Shown: positions 27,734 to 36,173, counted from the stretch's first letter. The stretch: 64,000 nucleotides of DNA from Temperatibacter sp965603205 (GCA_965603205.1 CBFDCC010000002.1:62001-126000), one strand, 5' to 3'. The notes: generated from the sequence alone by a model not told the origin. Made by a program: numbers and translations.

Positions 27734-28744
27734 TTACATTGTCGCAGCGATCTTGGCAGCAAGCTCTGCCATCCGGTTCACATATCCCCACTCGTTATCA
27801 TACCAAGCATACACCTTGAGCTGCGTGCCATTAACAACCATGGTTGACGGCGCATCTATGATGCAGGAGCGTTCGTCATTGAGATAATCAACGGATACCA
27901 GCGGTCGGGTTTCATACCCCAAGATACCTTTTAAATAACTCTCTGACGCTTGTTTGAAATATTGATTAACCTCTTCGGCTGATGTCTCTTTTTCCAATTC
28001 AAACACACAGTCCGTCAAGGATGCATTTAAAAGCGGCACTCTGACTGCGTGACCATTTAATCGCCCTTTTAGCTCTGGATAAATCAGGGCAATTGCGGTT
28101 GCTGATCCTGTTGTTGTTGGAATTAGCGAATTAACGCATGACCGCGCACGGCGCAGGTCTTCATGCGGGCCGTCGACAATCACCTGCGTATTGGTAATGT
28201 CATGAATTGTCGTAATGGAGCCGTGCTTGATACCCAATTTTTCATGAATTACCTTAACCACAGGCGCGAGGCAATTGGTCGTGCAAGATGCCGCCGTTAT
28301 AAGGTCATGTAGTTCAGGATTATAAAGGTGATCGTTGACACCCATCACTAAATTAAGCGCACTGTCTTCTTTCACAGGTGCCGAAACCAGTATCTTCTTA
28401 ATACCAGCTGCGTAATAGGGGGTTAGGCTCTCGCGTGTTTTAAACTTGCCTGAGCATTCAATGACCAGATCAACATCCTCACCGCTCCAGTCTATTGCTG
28501 CGGGGCTGCTCTCTTGGCTGTATGAAATGCGTTGACCATCTATGAGTATTTCGTCTGTCTGACATTGAATATCCTGTTCCCAGCGCCCGTGGACGCTGTC
28601 AAATTCTAACAGATGCGCCGATGTTTTAACGGAGGCATTAGGTTCATTAATCGCAACGAGTTTTAAGGTTGGGTCTGCCCACATTGAGCGCAGAAACAAG
28701 CGCCCCATTCGACCAAATCCGTTTATTGCAATGCGAACAGCCAT
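27734..28744 (-). CDS. gap: ArsJ-associated glyceraldehyde-3-phosphate dehydrogenase
   Basis: A 336-residue GAPDH. The NAD-binding motif INGFGRMGRL is at the N-terminus, the catalytic cysteine in AASCTTNCLAP, the His in the segment following, and WYDNEWGYVNRM at the end. Alone it would be glycolytic, but it lies 8 bp upstream of arsJ, which identifies it as the partner that makes 1-arseno-3-phosphoglycerate from glyceraldehyde-3-phosphate and arsenate. ATG at 28742-28744 follows AGAGGT. The upstream region holds a possible ArsR operator at 28782-28809. Confidence 0.95.
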   Translation of the reverse strand: MAVRIAINGFGRMGRLFLRSMWADPTLKLVAINEPNASVKTSAHLLEFDSVHGRWEQDIQCQTDEILIDGQRISYSQESSPAAIDWSGEDVDLVIECSGKFKTRESLTPYYAAGIKKILVSAPVKEDSALNLVMGVNDHLYNPELHDLITAASCTTNCLAPVVKVIHEKLGIKHGSITTIHDITNTQVIVDGPHEDLRRARSCVNSLIPTTTGSATAIALIYPELKGRLNGHAVRVPLLNASLTDCVFELEKETSAEEVNQYFKQASESYLKGILGYETRPLVSVDYLNDERSCIIDAPSTMVVNGTQLKVYAWYDNEWGYVNRMAELAAKIAATM

Positions 28745-28781
28745 CTTCTACCTCTTTTCAAATTTAGTATAATGTTGCAGT

Positions 28782-28809
28782 TATATATTTCGATAATCGC
28801 CGATATACC
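28782..28809. promoter_or_regulatory. candidate ArsR operator upstream of gap-arsJ-arsR
   Basis: An imperfect A+T-rich inverted repeat: TATATTTCG (28783-28791) faces CGATATA (28801-28807) around a 9-base centre, 40 bp ahead of the gap start. ArsR/SmtB repressors bind such palindromes over promoters. Assigned by location and symmetry only. Confidence 0.35.
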
Positions 28810-28893
28810 GAATAGAAAGACATGAGTCAAGTGACGCACTACGGCGCCATACTAAGTCGACAAAGGTGGCATATATAAAAAGGAATTATGGCG

Positions 28894-30309
28894 TTAACGG
28901 TCTGGTGTACCAGTATCCTTCTCGATCGACGCCTTGTGTTCCTCCAGCACCCTGTACAAAGGCTTCTCTATCCACGTATCTTGGATGTAATGGCGAAGAC
29001 GCTCTCGCTCTTGCGGGTCTTTCAGCAGATTATAGATTGCAGGATCGAGGCTTGTGACGACAGGCTGACCAATGCGCTCAATTTCCTTGAAGATCATTTT
29101 CCAGTTCCGCCATTTCACAGCGACAATCTCGTTGCCAATATAATAGACGATCGACTCCCGGGCGGATTTCTTTGATTTTCCCATGAGGAAATCTGCATGG
29201 TCCGCACTGTCCATGACGCGATCAGTTGGCATATCAACACCAATCAAGGCCGCCAATGTGGCATAGACATCCATCGCATGGACAATTTCATTGGATTTTT
29301 GACGCGCCGGTATTTTTCCGGGCCAGCGGATCAGAAAGGGTACGCGAAACGAGCCTTCGTAGCTGGTAAAAAGGCTGCCGCGCCAAGGACCGTTAAAGCC
29401 TTCTCTCTCCACGCCGCCGTAACCGCCGTTGTCGGATGTAAAGATGAAAATGGTGTCATCCTTGATACCCATCGTGTCGATGGACTTCAGCAACTCACCT
29501 ATATAGCCATCTGTCTGGGCGAGGATGTCGGCGAAATCGCCGTTACCTGTTTTGCCTTTGGCGTCGGGATGAGGGTCGTGAGGTGTATGTGTCTGCGTAT
29601 AAGGTATGAAAAGGAAGAATGGCTTGTCTTCTTTCGCCTTGCGTTGGATGAAATCGAGCGCATGATCGGTAATTTCTCGGTCCATGGTCGCACGCTTTTT
29701 GCGGCCAAAGACTTCATGTTCTTTAGGCTTCTCACCACGCTTGGAAGACATGACATGCATGAACCGCGCGCCTGCGTCTTTTTGATACGAGGCACTGTCC
29801 GGCCAGTATGACCTATCCGATGATCTAGGAATTCCCCACCATTCATCAAAACCTTGATCGGTGGGAAAGCGGCCTTCGGTGTCGCCCAAATGCCATTTTC
29901 CCATTAATCCCGTCGCGTAACCAGCATCCGACAGAAGTTCAGGCAGTGTGTATTCCGACAGGTTTAACCCGTACCATGGATCCTGTGGAGGCGCATCACG
30001 GCGTAGCCGTGTGCGTATCGAGTAGCGGCCAGTCATCAAGGCTGCGCGAGACGGTGTGCACTCTGCGTCCACGTTATAGTTTGTCAACTGGTAGCCTTCA
30101 TGCGCAATGCTATCGATATTCGGCGTAGGCGCACCACGAATTTCGCCGCCGCCATAAACGCCAGGTTCCCCGTAGCCAAAGTTATCCATCAGGACTAAGA
30201 CAATATTGGGTTTGCTCCCACTATCAGGAGCAGCCAAGGCCAAAGGCGCCATCACGATGGGCATTAACAGGCATGCGACAAATCTTGCACCAAGAATGGT
30301 TATAGGCAT
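28894..30309 (-). CDS. secreted sulfatase, CTPSR type
   Basis: A 471-residue type I sulfatase with a signal peptide (LLMPIVMAPLALA). The formylglycine site is ECTPSRAALMTGR with the Cys at 84, so it needs an aerobic FGE-type or anSME maturase, not in the window. Metal ligands start in LVLMDNFGYG (Asp42), and later TSDNGGYGG supplies Asp-Asn. The substrate (sulfated glycan or alcohol) is unknown. By eye this gene is more G+C-rich than its flanks, a sign of recent acquisition or codon divergence. The second sulfatase gene lies 58 bp upstream on the same strand and could be co-transcribed. Confidence 0.92.
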   Translation of the reverse strand: MPITILGARFVACLLMPIVMAPLALAAPDSGSKPNIVLVLMDNFGYGEPGVYGGGEIRGAPTPNIDSIAHEGYQLTNYNVDAECTPSRAALMTGRYSIRTRLRRDAPPQDPWYGLNLSEYTLPELLSDAGYATGLMGKWHLGDTEGRFPTDQGFDEWWGIPRSSDRSYWPDSASYQKDAGARFMHVMSSKRGEKPKEHEVFGRKKRATMDREITDHALDFIQRKAKEDKPFFLFIPYTQTHTPHDPHPDAKGKTGNGDFADILAQTDGYIGELLKSIDTMGIKDDTIFIFTSDNGGYGGVEREGFNGPWRGSLFTSYEGSFRVPFLIRWPGKIPARQKSNEIVHAMDVYATLAALIGVDMPTDRVMDSADHADFLMGKSKKSARESIVYYIGNEIVAVKWRNWKMIFKEIERIGQPVVTSLDPAIYNLLKDPQERERLRHYIQDTWIEKPLYRVLEEHKASIEKDTGTPDR

Positions 30310-30367
30310 AACGGCCTCCTTTGATGTTTCTCATTATAACTGATCGTCGAAAAGCCCATATCTGCGT

Positions 30368-31945
30368 TTATCGGCTGGCCTCGTTGAAGGGGGGCTTTAT
30401 CTTTGAATCCGGTGTCCATTGTTCCCCATAAAGAGACTTGTAAACAGCAGCAGATTCTGTGAAACCCTTCACTGTACCGCCTTTCCAAAGATCATAGTCA
30501 GCATTGGAATAGGTAGCGAAGAATTTTGTCACTCTTTTATCTAATGAGGAAACCACATCAGCATAGTCAGGGTTTCCATAGAGATTGTTATGTTGCCCGG
30601 GATCTTTTTGTATATCGTACAGCTCGTGCTCGCCCACGCCTTTCATCCGCTTCCAAAACGAATATTGGTGGGTTCTAATAACGCGCGTTGCCTCTTGATC
30701 CATAAACACAGCGTCGCCCCATGATGCCATTTTGCCCCCTTTAAGATGGGTAGCAAAACTGCGGCCTGGGGAATTGGCTATTTCCACATCTACGCCAGCC
30801 ATATCCAAAATGGTCGGCATAAAGTCATATTGCCCGACAGCTAAATCACTTACCTTGCCTTTTGCAACCACACCCGGATAGCGAATGATAAACGGTATAT
30901 TCATCGCCGTATCATAGGTGCTCGCGGGGAATGTATTATCCGTATGTCCCCAGTAACCATGCTGGCCGAAAAAATTACCCTGATCGCTGATATATATCAC
31001 GATTGTATTCTCAGCCAGTCCTTTGTCTTTAAGCACATCGAGCAAGCGGCCAACACCATCGTCAACCAACGTGTTTTGGGATGCTACATTGGCCATGCTC
31101 TCTTGGTCGTTATGCATACGCGCCAGATTAAGATACCATTCTTCTGGGTCGGGTTCCATTGCCCCTTGAAGGATATTCTCGTTAACACCGGTTCTAGGGA
31201 AAGATTTGAATTCTGTATCCTGATAATCCTTATAGCGTTTATTCCTAGCCGGGCCCATGTTTGTTGGCGGGTTCAGATATGGCCCGTTATAGGTAACCAT
31301 CATGAAAAAGGGCTTTTCTCTGTCGTAGGATTGCAGGTAATCAACGGCTTTATCTGTAAAAAACTCGACGCTATGCTGGTCTTTTATTTTGTATTTTTTG
31401 GAGTTGTCATTAATATCATTATCCCAAAAATCTAAGGTATGGCCCAAGTTGAATGTCACCCAATAATCGAACCAATCGTCAGGTAGCTTTGGCTGACCCA
31501 GATGCCATTTGCCAATGAGTGATGTCTCATAGCCTCGGTTTTTAAGTGTATAGGGTAGCGTTCTATATTCTCTGATCGCGTTCCAGTCATCGGGCCAGTT
31601 TTTCATTTCTTCATCATCAAGCCAGTCCTGGACGCCGTGCTGAGACGGTAAAAGCCCCGTTAACAAGGTGGCGCGTGTTGGTGAACACATACCATGCACA
31701 GAAAAAGCGTGGGTAAAACGCGTTCCTTCATTGGCGAGCTGATCAATATTAGGCGTCTTGACATCAGGGTTGCCGTAAGCGCCCAAAATCGAGGCAGGCT
31801 GATTGTCGGACACAATAAACAATATATTCGGTTGGCTGTCTTTTGCCTCTACGGCAGGGATAGAAAGAAGAACTAGTGAAATATACAAACACATTCTTAT
31901 ACGAGTGGTTACAGCGAACATTGTCGCTAGTGCAGATTTTTTCAT
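30368..31945 (-). CDS. secreted sulfatase, CSPTR type
   Basis: A 525-residue sulfatase. After an N-terminal hydrophobic signal (IRMCLYISLVLLSIPAVEA) comes LFIVSDNQPAS with Asp47, the formylglycine motif MCSPTRATLLTG (Cys87), GKWHLGQ, and ISDQGNFFGQHGYWGH, which completes the metal site. It differs clearly from the following sulfatase (CSPTR versus CTPSR), so this is not a recent tandem duplication. It is the first gene of a probable two-gene unit. The base composition is nearer to the chromosome average than that of the downstream gene. The substrate cannot be read. Confidence 0.92.
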   Translation of the reverse strand: MKKSALATMFAVTTRIRMCLYISLVLLSIPAVEAKDSQPNILFIVSDNQPASILGAYGNPDVKTPNIDQLANEGTRFTHAFSVHGMCSPTRATLLTGLLPSQHGVQDWLDDEEMKNWPDDWNAIREYRTLPYTLKNRGYETSLIGKWHLGQPKLPDDWFDYWVTFNLGHTLDFWDNDINDNSKKYKIKDQHSVEFFTDKAVDYLQSYDREKPFFMMVTYNGPYLNPPTNMGPARNKRYKDYQDTEFKSFPRTGVNENILQGAMEPDPEEWYLNLARMHNDQESMANVASQNTLVDDGVGRLLDVLKDKGLAENTIVIYISDQGNFFGQHGYWGHTDNTFPASTYDTAMNIPFIIRYPGVVAKGKVSDLAVGQYDFMPTILDMAGVDVEIANSPGRSFATHLKGGKMASWGDAVFMDQEATRVIRTHQYSFWKRMKGVGEHELYDIQKDPGQHNNLYGNPDYADVVSSLDKRVTKFFATYSNADYDLWKGGTVKGFTESAAVYKSLYGEQWTPDSKIKPPFNEASR

Positions 31946-32341
31946 GACGTTTGCCCCAACTTGATAGATTATCGCCCCCCGCCTATTCTCACTGCATGGG
32001 CTGCGCTTAGTTAATATACTGTCTTGGGATAGGCCTCTGCGTCATCAGCACAAGATCGTTTCATCAATAGCTGTGTTTCGAGCAAGAGGCACTCCCCATG
32101 TGTAAATCTACTTTCACACTAGTTACACAAAGACAAACTGTCAAACCTTGTCTTTAGCCAAGCAAATTTTTGAATATCATTTGGTGATCCTAGGTGGATT
32201 TGACGTTAACGCCTACTGCGTGAACGAACCACCGACCCCATCATTAGGGATGTCAACAGTTACCTGTTGCGAAGCAGGCTTTATCTACTAGCCTGTAAGC
32301 ACCGCTTTTAGAGCGACCATTTTTATTTTCTTGTTGAACAC
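31946..32341. other. 396-bp region at the left border of the tRNA-repeat array
   Basis: No gene is seen. It holds the outermost partial tRNA-Arg copy (32182-32250) and, before it, a segment (about 32131-32181) sharing its AGCCAAGCAAA and ATCATTTGG parts with the left flank of the next copy at 32806-32854. The remainder is not similar to anything else here. Confidence 0.6.
32182..32250 (-). repeat. partial tRNA-Arg copy A (att-like)
   Basis: Matches the tRNA from its 3' end to the anticodon loop (TGGTGATCCTAGGTGGATT, then CGAACCACCG and CATTAGG), interrupted in the T loop by a 24-base insertion beginning TGACGTTAACGCC. The right flank differs from that of copies B-D. Some bases have decayed, which fits an older insertion. 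Confidence 0.8.
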
Positions 32342-32590
32342 TTACTGCCCCATAATTTTTAAAGCAATATATGGCGCAACTATAAAAACTAATGTCACTA
32401 TTTTATAAGTACTTAGAAAATCAAAATACTTCGAACTTAACTTTTTTTCCTCTATATCAAACAGTCTTCCATGAATTGAAGATATTGTTCCTTTCATAAA
32501 AACAAGAATAAAAGTAGCTAAAAGAAGATAAGCAATGTTTATTACTGATGCCCACCCTAATAATTCAGTTAATTGTGAAATAGTAATCAT
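32342..32590 (-). CDS. small membrane protein, DUF6868 type
   Basis: An 82-residue protein with two membrane helices (VINIAYLLLATFILVFM and YKIVTLVFIVAPYIALKIM) separated by the hydrophilic loop SSIHGRLFDIEEKKLSSKYFDFL. The arrangement MITISQLTELLGWASVINI, IHGRLF and a final APYIALKIMG fits the DUF6868 family as I recall it. The function is unknown. ATG at 32588-32590 follows AAAGGAG. It is the only gene of the leftmost unit in the tRNA-repeat array and reads toward lower coordinates. Confidence 0.75.
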   Translation of the reverse strand: MITISQLTELLGWASVINIAYLLLATFILVFMKGTISSIHGRLFDIEEKKLSSKYFDFLSTYKIVTLVFIVAPYIALKIMGQ

Positions 32591-32734
32591 AATTTACGCT
32601 CCTTTAATTGAAGTATAACAGAAGTTTGAATAAACACAAATTGAGGAACGCCCAATGTCCGCCACCGCCGTAAACAGTCACTATTTTAATGTTGGCTAAT
32701 GATAGCTAAAAGTCTCCCCGCGGCGGAGATTCTA

Positions 32735-32800
32735 GGGTCAAAACCCCGTAATCAACCGTCATTACGGATGATACTTTTTTGTGATATACTGTTTTTCTGG
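32735..32800. repeat. internal repeat of units 1 and 2, copy 1
   Basis: About 65 bp resembling 33784-33844: AAAACCCCGTAATCAACCG here against AAAACTCCGTAATTAACCG there, then a shared GATATACTG. In this copy CCGTAAT (32746-32752) and ATTACGG (32761-32767) form a hairpin. Its presence in both units suggests a common ancestral element end or regulatory site. Confidence 0.6.
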
Positions 32801-32854
32801 CTTTAAAAAGTAACAAACCTTGCCCTTTAGCCAAGCAAAATCCTCAAAATCATT

Positions 32855-32923
32855 TGGTGATCCTAGCTGGATTGACGCGGACGTCTACTGCGTAAACGAA
32901 CCACCGACCCCAACATTAGGAAT
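32855..32923 (-). repeat. partial tRNA-Arg copy B (att-like)
   Basis: tRNA 3' half with a 23-base insertion in the T loop (starting GACGCGGACGTC), ending at ATTAGGAAT where identity with the tRNA stops exactly. One base differs in the 3' stem (CTAGCTGG for CTAGGTGG). Followed by the conserved flank at 32924. Confidence 0.85.
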
Positions 32924-33025
32924 AGCAGCCATTTTTTGAGTAATTTAAAATAATGTAATATTTTCAATTAGTTAGTAAATGTTATAGTGTACCAAACAAA
33001 AATTTACACGAAATGTCACACTTAA
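32924..33025. repeat. conserved right flank of copy B (possible attP arm)
   Basis: Begins AGCAGCCATTTTTTGAGTAA and matches the flanks of copies C (34649) and D (36540) for about 100 bp, more divergent toward its end. It contains the A+T-rich core TAATGTAATATTTTCAA and degenerate TTACACGAAA motifs. Expected for an integrase arm-binding region. Confidence 0.7.
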
Positions 33026-33049
33026 AAGCAAGGCATCAGGCAGTTAATA

Positions 33050-33604
33050 CTAAGACTTCGATGAGCGTTGCTCAATGGGTATAGGATTGAATAGGAATAT
33101 ACTGGTATCAAACCCTAGTTCTTCAGCCCTTTCAACAAGACTTTTTTGGGTATCCTCGTCCATGATTGGCGTGCGAGATAATATCCATAGATATTTACGA
33201 TCAGGCGAGCCAACCATCACATAATTGTAATCTTCATCAAGATCGATAATCCAATATTTTCCTGACAAGAAGGAAATTTTGAAACTTGAGAGGAAAAACT
33301 GCACCCGCAATTTAGAGTTAGTCTGCTTATCTATAACCCAAGCCCGCCCAACAGCAGTTTTTTGCTTATTTTTAGCGGGGTAATAACAGCTGTTGGTTAC
33401 TTTAATATCCCCGTCTTTTCGCAGGCTATAGTCAGCACTTGAATTTATGCAGCCTTTTTGGAAACTGTGGTCAATGCGAGCAATCTCAAACCATTTTCCT
33501 AAATAACGCTCAAGCTCCACTTTTTTAACCGTTGGTAGTGGATCATCGGCATGTGCGTTAGTAGCAAAAGTTAGCATTAATAAAATACCTATTTTTTTTA
33601 ACAT
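33050..33604 (-). CDS. lipocalin (Blc-like), exported
   Basis: A 184-residue lipocalin. A signal peptide (MLKKIGILLMLTFATNAHA) is followed by the first lipocalin motif, YLGKWFEIARIDHSF, then INSSADYSL, and the later KYWIIDLDEDYNYVMVGSPDRKYLWILSRTP strand set typical of bacterial Blc/apoD-type proteins. The cleavage site lacks a lipobox Cys, so it is probably soluble periplasmic rather than a lipoprotein. Lipid or bilin binding is the likely role. It lies inside unit 2 of the tRNA array, on the opposite strand from the following gene, so it is cargo rather than core chromosome. ATG at 33602-33604 follows AAAGGAT. Confidence 0.92.
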   Translation of the reverse strand: MLKKIGILLMLTFATNAHADDPLPTVKKVELERYLGKWFEIARIDHSFQKGCINSSADYSLRKDGDIKVTNSCYYPAKNKQKTAVGRAWVIDKQTNSKLRVQFFLSSFKISFLSGKYWIIDLDEDYNYVMVGSPDRKYLWILSRTPIMDEDTQKSLVERAEELGFDTSIFLFNPIPIEQRSSKS

Positions 33605-33972
33605 TGCAGATCCTTTAATCCATAGTTTTAGTAGAAGAATAAACTATAATAATTTTGGTATGACATAACCATACTTCGCATTATATTTGGTTGAGTAAAA
33701 TGCAAAATGCACTTTTCTTGAGGTGATTTTCAAAGGCTTTAATTGAATGCATAAGGAACTAAACAATGAAAAGAATGGAGGTTTTGTCCAAAACTCCGTA
33801 ATTAACCGATATTACATTATATCGTTTTATGGGATATACTGGCCTTCTTGCCCCATGTATCATTTGGTGCTATCAACTTTCTTAACGCGCTATCAGAGGG
33901 CTTAATAGGCGGTCCAGTTTATGTATGATGCCTTACATTCAATAACGGGCGTTACATAACAGGAGAGTGCAG
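33605..33972. other. 368-bp intergenic region inside unit 2
   Basis: Divergent spacer between the lipocalin and the secreted protein. It holds the second copy of the unit 1/2 repeat (33784-33844). Apart from a ribosome site (AGGAGA at 33961) I see no gene. Confidence 0.6.
33784..33844. repeat. internal repeat of units 1 and 2, copy 2
   Basis: Partner of 32735-32800; shares AACTCCGTAATTAACCG and GGGATATACTGG with small differences. The hairpin seen in copy 1 is weaker here (CCGTAAT with only ATTAC). Confidence 0.55.
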
Positions 33973-34563
33973 ATGGTTTTATCACATAAGAGTGCGATGC
34001 TTTGTATACTTGGTTTCACTTTGACAGTTGGAGCGCTATCAACGACAGCCGCAGCAACGGATAGTCATGGTGACTTTTTTAATCAGTTGAAAAAGATATG
34101 CGGGCACTCTTATCTGGGTAAGGTTGTTGCTTCTAACGCCAGTGATGATAAATGGCGCCAGTCTAAATTAATCATTCATGCCCCTGCTTGCACCACGGAT
34201 ATGGCCGTCCAAATAAAAATCCCTTTGCATGTGGGGCAGGACCAATCGCGTACATGGGTTATTACCAAGGACAATAAAGGCCTAAGCTTAAAACATGACC
34301 ACCGTCACAGCGATGGCACGCCCGACGCGGTAAGCCTGTATGGGGGTCATACGGTGACGAGCGGCACAGCCTTGAGCCAAGACTTTCCTGTAGATGATTT
34401 TTCAAAGGCCCTTTTCCTAAAAGAAGGACTAAGCGCATCCATAACTAATGTGTGGACGATCTCCTTAGTACCAAAGCAGCAATTATCATACCGCCTGTCC
34501 CGCCCAGGCCGTGAATTCCAAGTGACATTCGACCTAACACACCCAATAAAAAACCACCCATAA
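33973..34563 (+). CDS. exported protein of unknown function, unit 2 cargo
   Basis: A 196-residue protein with an N-terminal hydrophobic signal (AMLCILGFTLTVGALSTTAAA). The mature part has a Cys at ICGHSYLGKV and another at HAPACTTDM, IKIPLHVGQDQSRTWVITKD, and LKHDHRHSDGTPDAVSLYGG, a His-Asp-rich stretch that could bind metal. It resembles an uncharacterised family of secreted proteobacterial proteins. The last residues (HPIKNHP) are encoded within the terminator hairpin at 34554-34575, so the C-terminus may have been fixed by integration at the tRNA border. ATG at 33973 follows AGGAGA; an upstream GTG at 33967 is less likely. Confidence 0.75.
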   Translation: MVLSHKSAMLCILGFTLTVGALSTTAAATDSHGDFFNQLKKICGHSYLGKVVASNASDDKWRQSKLIIHAPACTTDMAVQIKIPLHVGQDQSRTWVITKDNKGLSLKHDHRHSDGTPDAVSLYGGHTVTSGTALSQDFPVDDFSKALFLKEGLSASITNVWTISLVPKQQLSYRLSRPGREFQVTFDLTHPIKNHP

Positions 34564-34575
34564 AGGGTGGCTTTT
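34554..34575. terminator. tRNA-type terminator hairpin left of copy C
   Basis: CCACCC (34554-34559) and GGGTGG (34565-34570) flanked by A6 and CTTTT, so it works in either direction. It is the same hairpin as that behind the intact tRNA (37778-37794) and overlaps the stop codon of the upstream gene. Confidence 0.75.
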
Positions 34576-34578
34576 CAT

Positions 34579-34648
34579 TGGGTGATCCTAGGTGGATTGA
34601 CGCGGACGTCTACTGCGTAAACGAACCACTGGCCCCAACATTAGGAAT
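34579..34648 (-). repeat. partial tRNA-Arg copy C (att-like)
   Basis: tRNA 3' half with the same 23-base T-loop insertion as copy B. The 3' CCA region reads TTGGGTGATCC, one change from the tRNA. Preceded by the tRNA terminator and followed by the conserved flank at 34649. Confidence 0.85.
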
Positions 34649-34775
34649 AGCAGCCATTTTTTAAGTAATTTAAAATAATGTAATATTTTCAATAAGTTAC
34701 AAAATGTTACAATATATCAATTCAAAATTTACACGAAAAGTTACACGCCGCACTTTTTGAAATGGGTGTTTTAGG
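34649..34775. repeat. conserved right flank of copy C (possible attP arm)
   Basis: About 125 bp closely matching 36540-36665: AGCAGCCATTTTTTAAGTAA, then GTTACAAAATGTTACAA and TTTACACGAAAAGTTACACG. The repeated GTTACA/GTTACAC words at regular spacing look like integrase arm sites. Confidence 0.75.
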
Positions 34776-34878
34776 GTGCTAGTTTCTTAATGGCTCGATA
34801 GGGTCGAAAATAATCATACAAAAAAGTATGTGATATATTATAAATTATATTCAACCATTAGCTATCTAATAAACCTTA
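34776..34878. other. short spacer before the 364-aa gene
   Basis: A+T-rich 103 bp after the conserved flank; with the repeats above it completes a 315-bp gene-free stretch. Nothing else is seen. Confidence 0.5.
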
Positions 34879-35973
34879 TTATTCTAAGGTATTTGTAGTA
34901 AAAGCAGTAAAGTAAACATGTGAGCTATCCTTAACGGGATAAAATGCATAAGAATATCCCTCTTCGAGCTCTCTATCTAATGTTAATGCTGTTTCATTTT
35001 TTGACTTTATTTCAACTGAAAAAAGCCTAACTGCGCTGAGGAAATCTGGAGCACCCTTAAAATCACATGAAAAAATATGCTCTCTGCATTTTGTTATTTT
35101 TAAAGTAGTGACTGACTTTTTCCCACTGGAGTTTCTACTATCCAAGTGTAAGGTCTCTAAATCCTTAGGCAGCTCCATATTTGTAATGTCATCAAATGAA
35201 GCAATTGGGACATCAGGGTGATGCGAACGCCATCTTCTTTCATTCTTTATTTCTTGAATATGTAAAGTTGTTATTATTTTATTTGTTTGAGTAGAGCTCC
35301 AAGTATCAGAGACACATTCGCAATTAACTAATAAGGTCTTCATCAAATACTTTGAAACCCCTGAAATATTCTGTGTATCTGAAACCTCAATGATATTTTC
35401 AAAGTTTTTTCCTCCAGCAACTCCTTTGACATTCAATTTGAATGCTGCTGAAACAGTATCTGACTGAGATACTTTAAATGTATAATTCACCCCTTCGAGT
35501 GGGGGGCAATAAAAAGCACATATTGGAAGCCAATTAGTACTGTTAATGGACGAAACCTTTCTAAAGTAACTAAGTTTTGCACATAACTTTATCATCAATA
35601 TTAAGAAATTGTCAGAAATTACTTCTTCGAAGGAATCAGGGTCGATTTCTCTTAATTCTTTTGCAAATTCACTGATTTCATTAATATTCGACCCGAAAAA
35701 ATAAATATACTGTGTTTTATCAAATTGGTTATTAGGCGGTTCCCCGCTGATTAAATATAGCCCAAACGTATGACAAGCTTCAAATAAACTAATCTTGCCA
35801 GTGCGCAGTAAACTTTGATGCTCTAAACTTGGAGAAATTTGGGATTTTTCGAGGAGTATTTTGATCTGATTATAGTCAATTTTAGGTTTGATTCTAACAG
35901 TCTCTTTTCTATCTTGATGAAGTAATTTCTCTCGAGAGATAATACCCAACCCTTCCAAGTAATCGCTTGTCAT
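34879..35973 (-). CDS. unknown 364-aa protein, unit 3 cargo
   Basis: A soluble, A+T-rich 364-residue protein with no signal peptide or membrane helix. I recognise no family. Visible features are a mixed helical first half (NQIKILLEKSQISPSLEHQ, FAKELREIDPDSFEEVI) and a beta-rich second half with scattered cysteines (LLVNCECVSD, KITKCREHIFSCDFKG). It lies alone in unit 3 of the tRNA array with only a short frame downstream. Orphan genes at such sites often act in phage defence, but no motif here supports that. The composition is lower in G+C than flanking chromosome, consistent with transfer. ATG at 35971-35973 is the frame limit; the ribosome site is weak (GAAGG at 36). Confidence 0.65.
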   Translation of the reverse strand: MTSDYLEGLGIISREKLLHQDRKETVRIKPKIDYNQIKILLEKSQISPSLEHQSLLRTGKISLFEACHTFGLYLISGEPPNNQFDKTQYIYFFGSNINEISEFAKELREIDPDSFEEVISDNFLILMIKLCAKLSYFRKVSSINSTNWLPICAFYCPPLEGVNYTFKVSQSDTVSAAFKLNVKGVAGGKNFENIIEVSDTQNISGVSKYLMKTLLVNCECVSDTWSSTQTNKIITTLHIQEIKNERRWRSHHPDVPIASFDDITNMELPKDLETLHLDSRNSSGKKSVTTLKITKCREHIFSCDFKGAPDFLSAVRLFSVEIKSKNETALTLDRELEEGYSYAFYPVKDSSHVYFTAFTTNTLE

Positions 35974-36173
35974 AATTTAATGCCTTCTAAATTAGTACGT
36001 ACATTATTAATAAATGAATTATAATAACTTAGACTATTCAAGACAAAAAGAAATGCAAGGTCAATTTATCGCATAGCGAGTTTAATCCATCCAATCAATC
36101 GCATTCGCTTCATTTTTCATGCTGACTGACGTGTAATGCTAAATTTAGTGTTGCTGTTAAGTAATTTGATCCA

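Noticed and set aside
29197..29811. 204-codon plus-strand frame opposite the first sulfatase
   Set aside because: Lies wholly antisense to a clear sulfatase with all motifs; high G+C in that gene makes antisense frames long.
30944..31435. 163-codon plus-strand frame opposite the second sulfatase
   Set aside because: Antisense shadow of a gene with intact metal and formylglycine sites.
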